This document shows, one piece after another, positions 63,514 to 64,000 of a DNA stretch of 64,000 nt. The stretch is from positions 2,482,501-2,546,500 of the forward strand of contig CP113055.1 of assembly GCA_026625625.1 (NCBI GenBank). The letters run 5' to 3'. A program made the translations under genes and the position numbers. Source of the stretch: Blastomonas sp. SL216 (GTDB lineage Bacteria; Pseudomonadota; Alphaproteobacteria; Sphingomonadales; Sphingomonadaceae). How positions within the stretch are numbered: the stretch's first letter is position 1; the number at the start of each line of letters is the position of its first letter. The notes beneath the pieces were generated by a model. It was not told where the DNA came from. It saw only the letters and a program-made list of their open reading frames with translations, and did no database searches.

Positions 63514-64000
63514 TCAGACCGAGCGAGTGGCATCGCCCATCGACGCTGCCTCGCGCGGACGCGACTGTTTTTCCTGAAAGGCCCCCAGCCCTTTGTCCGT
63601 CCCGCATAGCCTGTCCCAGAAGCGGAAATAAAGTCCATAATTGCAAGTGTAGCGCGCATGATGGAGCTGGTGGTGGCTGGCGGTTATCAGCCCCTTGCCT
63701 AACCGGCCCTGAACAAGCCAGCGCGGAAACAGCTCCCAGCCCATATGGTTGGTCACCCCCATCAGCGTCATGGTGAACAGCACCAGACCCAGCATCGCGG
63801 CATGGATGGGGATGAGGAACACCAGCGCCGGGATCACCACCGCGCCGGTCAGCGCCTCGATCGGGTGGAAGCTCATCGCCGCCCAGGCTGTCGGCGGGCG
63901 GCTGTCGTGATGCACCGCATGCGCGATGCGGAACCATTTGGGCACGTGCATCCAGCGGTGCGTCCAGTAGAACCAGGTATCGTGCGCAAACAGATAGAGC
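63514..64000 (-). CDS. Sterol desaturase/fatty-acid hydroxylase-family protein (C-terminal part)
   Basis: The gene enters from the right edge; about 162 codons are visible. Three His boxes of the superfamily are present: HDTWFYWTHRWMH, HHDSRPPTAW and HHQLHH, between hydrophobic helices (AMLGLVLFTMTLMGVTNHMG). These ligate a di-iron centre that hydroxylates or desaturates a lipid. The exact substrate (fatty acid, hopanoid or carotenoid) cannot be told from the fragment. Probably cotranscribed with the DUF2141 gene (14-bp gap). Confidence 0.88.
   Translation of the reverse strand, partial: LYLFAHDTWFYWTHRWMHVPKWFRIAHAVHHDSRPPTAWAAMSFHPIEALTGAVVIPALVFLIPIHAAMLGLVLFTMTLMGVTNHMGWELFPRWLVQGRLGKGLITASHHQLHHARYTCNYGLYFRFWDRLCGTDKGLGAFQEKQSRPREAASMGDATRSV

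Overview
The window reads as chromosomal DNA of an alphaproteobacterium, most likely a member of the Sphingomonadaceae. The support is the high GC content, the sdhCDA and lptC-lptA-lptB-rpoN order, the TonB-receptor-based glucan locus without a SusD partner, the NrdA/NrdB pair and the many short palindromic repeats of a kind common in that order. The genus cannot be fixed from the sequence alone.

Layout. 1-1.1 kb: start of the succinate dehydrogenase operon (minus strand). 1.3-5.6 kb: a soluble globin-type chemoreceptor, an SDR oxidoreductase, prmA bracketed by two REP-like palindromes, and a DUF2459 protein. 5.5-11.8 kb: a minus-strand run with an ECF42-type sigma factor plus YCII protein, ligA, a membrane protein with an Imm63-like tail, and recN. 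12-15.6 kb: mlaA and class I fumarase, convergent on a nested palindrome, then a small exported protein. 15.6-19.2 kb: nrdA and nrdB behind a long leader with two NrdR-box-like sites. 19.2-20.7 kb: a lower-GC accessory patch with a membrane protein that overlaps an out-of-frame polyproline micro-gene, a DUF4160/DUF2442 pair and a tiny Cys-rich protein.

20.9-33.3 kb: an alpha-glucan (maltodextrin) utilisation locus with an MFS sugar transporter, LacI regulator, TonB-dependent receptor, exported GH13, GH13 alpha-glucosidase, exported GH97 and an esterase. An ATACGTAT core upstream of both the transporter and the receptor suggests one LacI regulon. The likely flow is capture and import across the outer membrane, periplasmic trimming, inner-membrane import and cytoplasmic hydrolysis.

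33.3-42.1 kb: an orphan lower-GC membrane protein, DUF3008, tRNA-Gly(GCC), a CnoX-like thioredoxin/TPR protein, a Lon-N-like protein, rpoN, lptBAC, rnd and a TerC-family protein. 42.1-53.9 kb: a double cold-shock protein, a methyltransferase, an acyl-CoA dehydrogenase/SDR operon with a perfect upstream palindrome, VOC proteins, ung, isocitrate lyase, a DUF2029 membrane protein, MipA and an AIM24-type protein. 54-58.2 kb: a two-gene ABC transporter divergent from thiC, which carries a TPP riboswitch. 58.2-64 kb: small hypotheticals (one cystatin-like lipoprotein), a probable nuclease toxin/immunity pair, a second DUF2029 paralogue, a DUF2141 protein and a truncated fatty-acid-hydroxylase-family gene.

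The best candidates for something undescribed are the toxin/immunity pair at 60.2-61.6 kb and the overlapping membrane-protein/polyproline micro-gene at 19.2-19.9 kb. No insertion sequence, CRISPR array or rRNA was seen.
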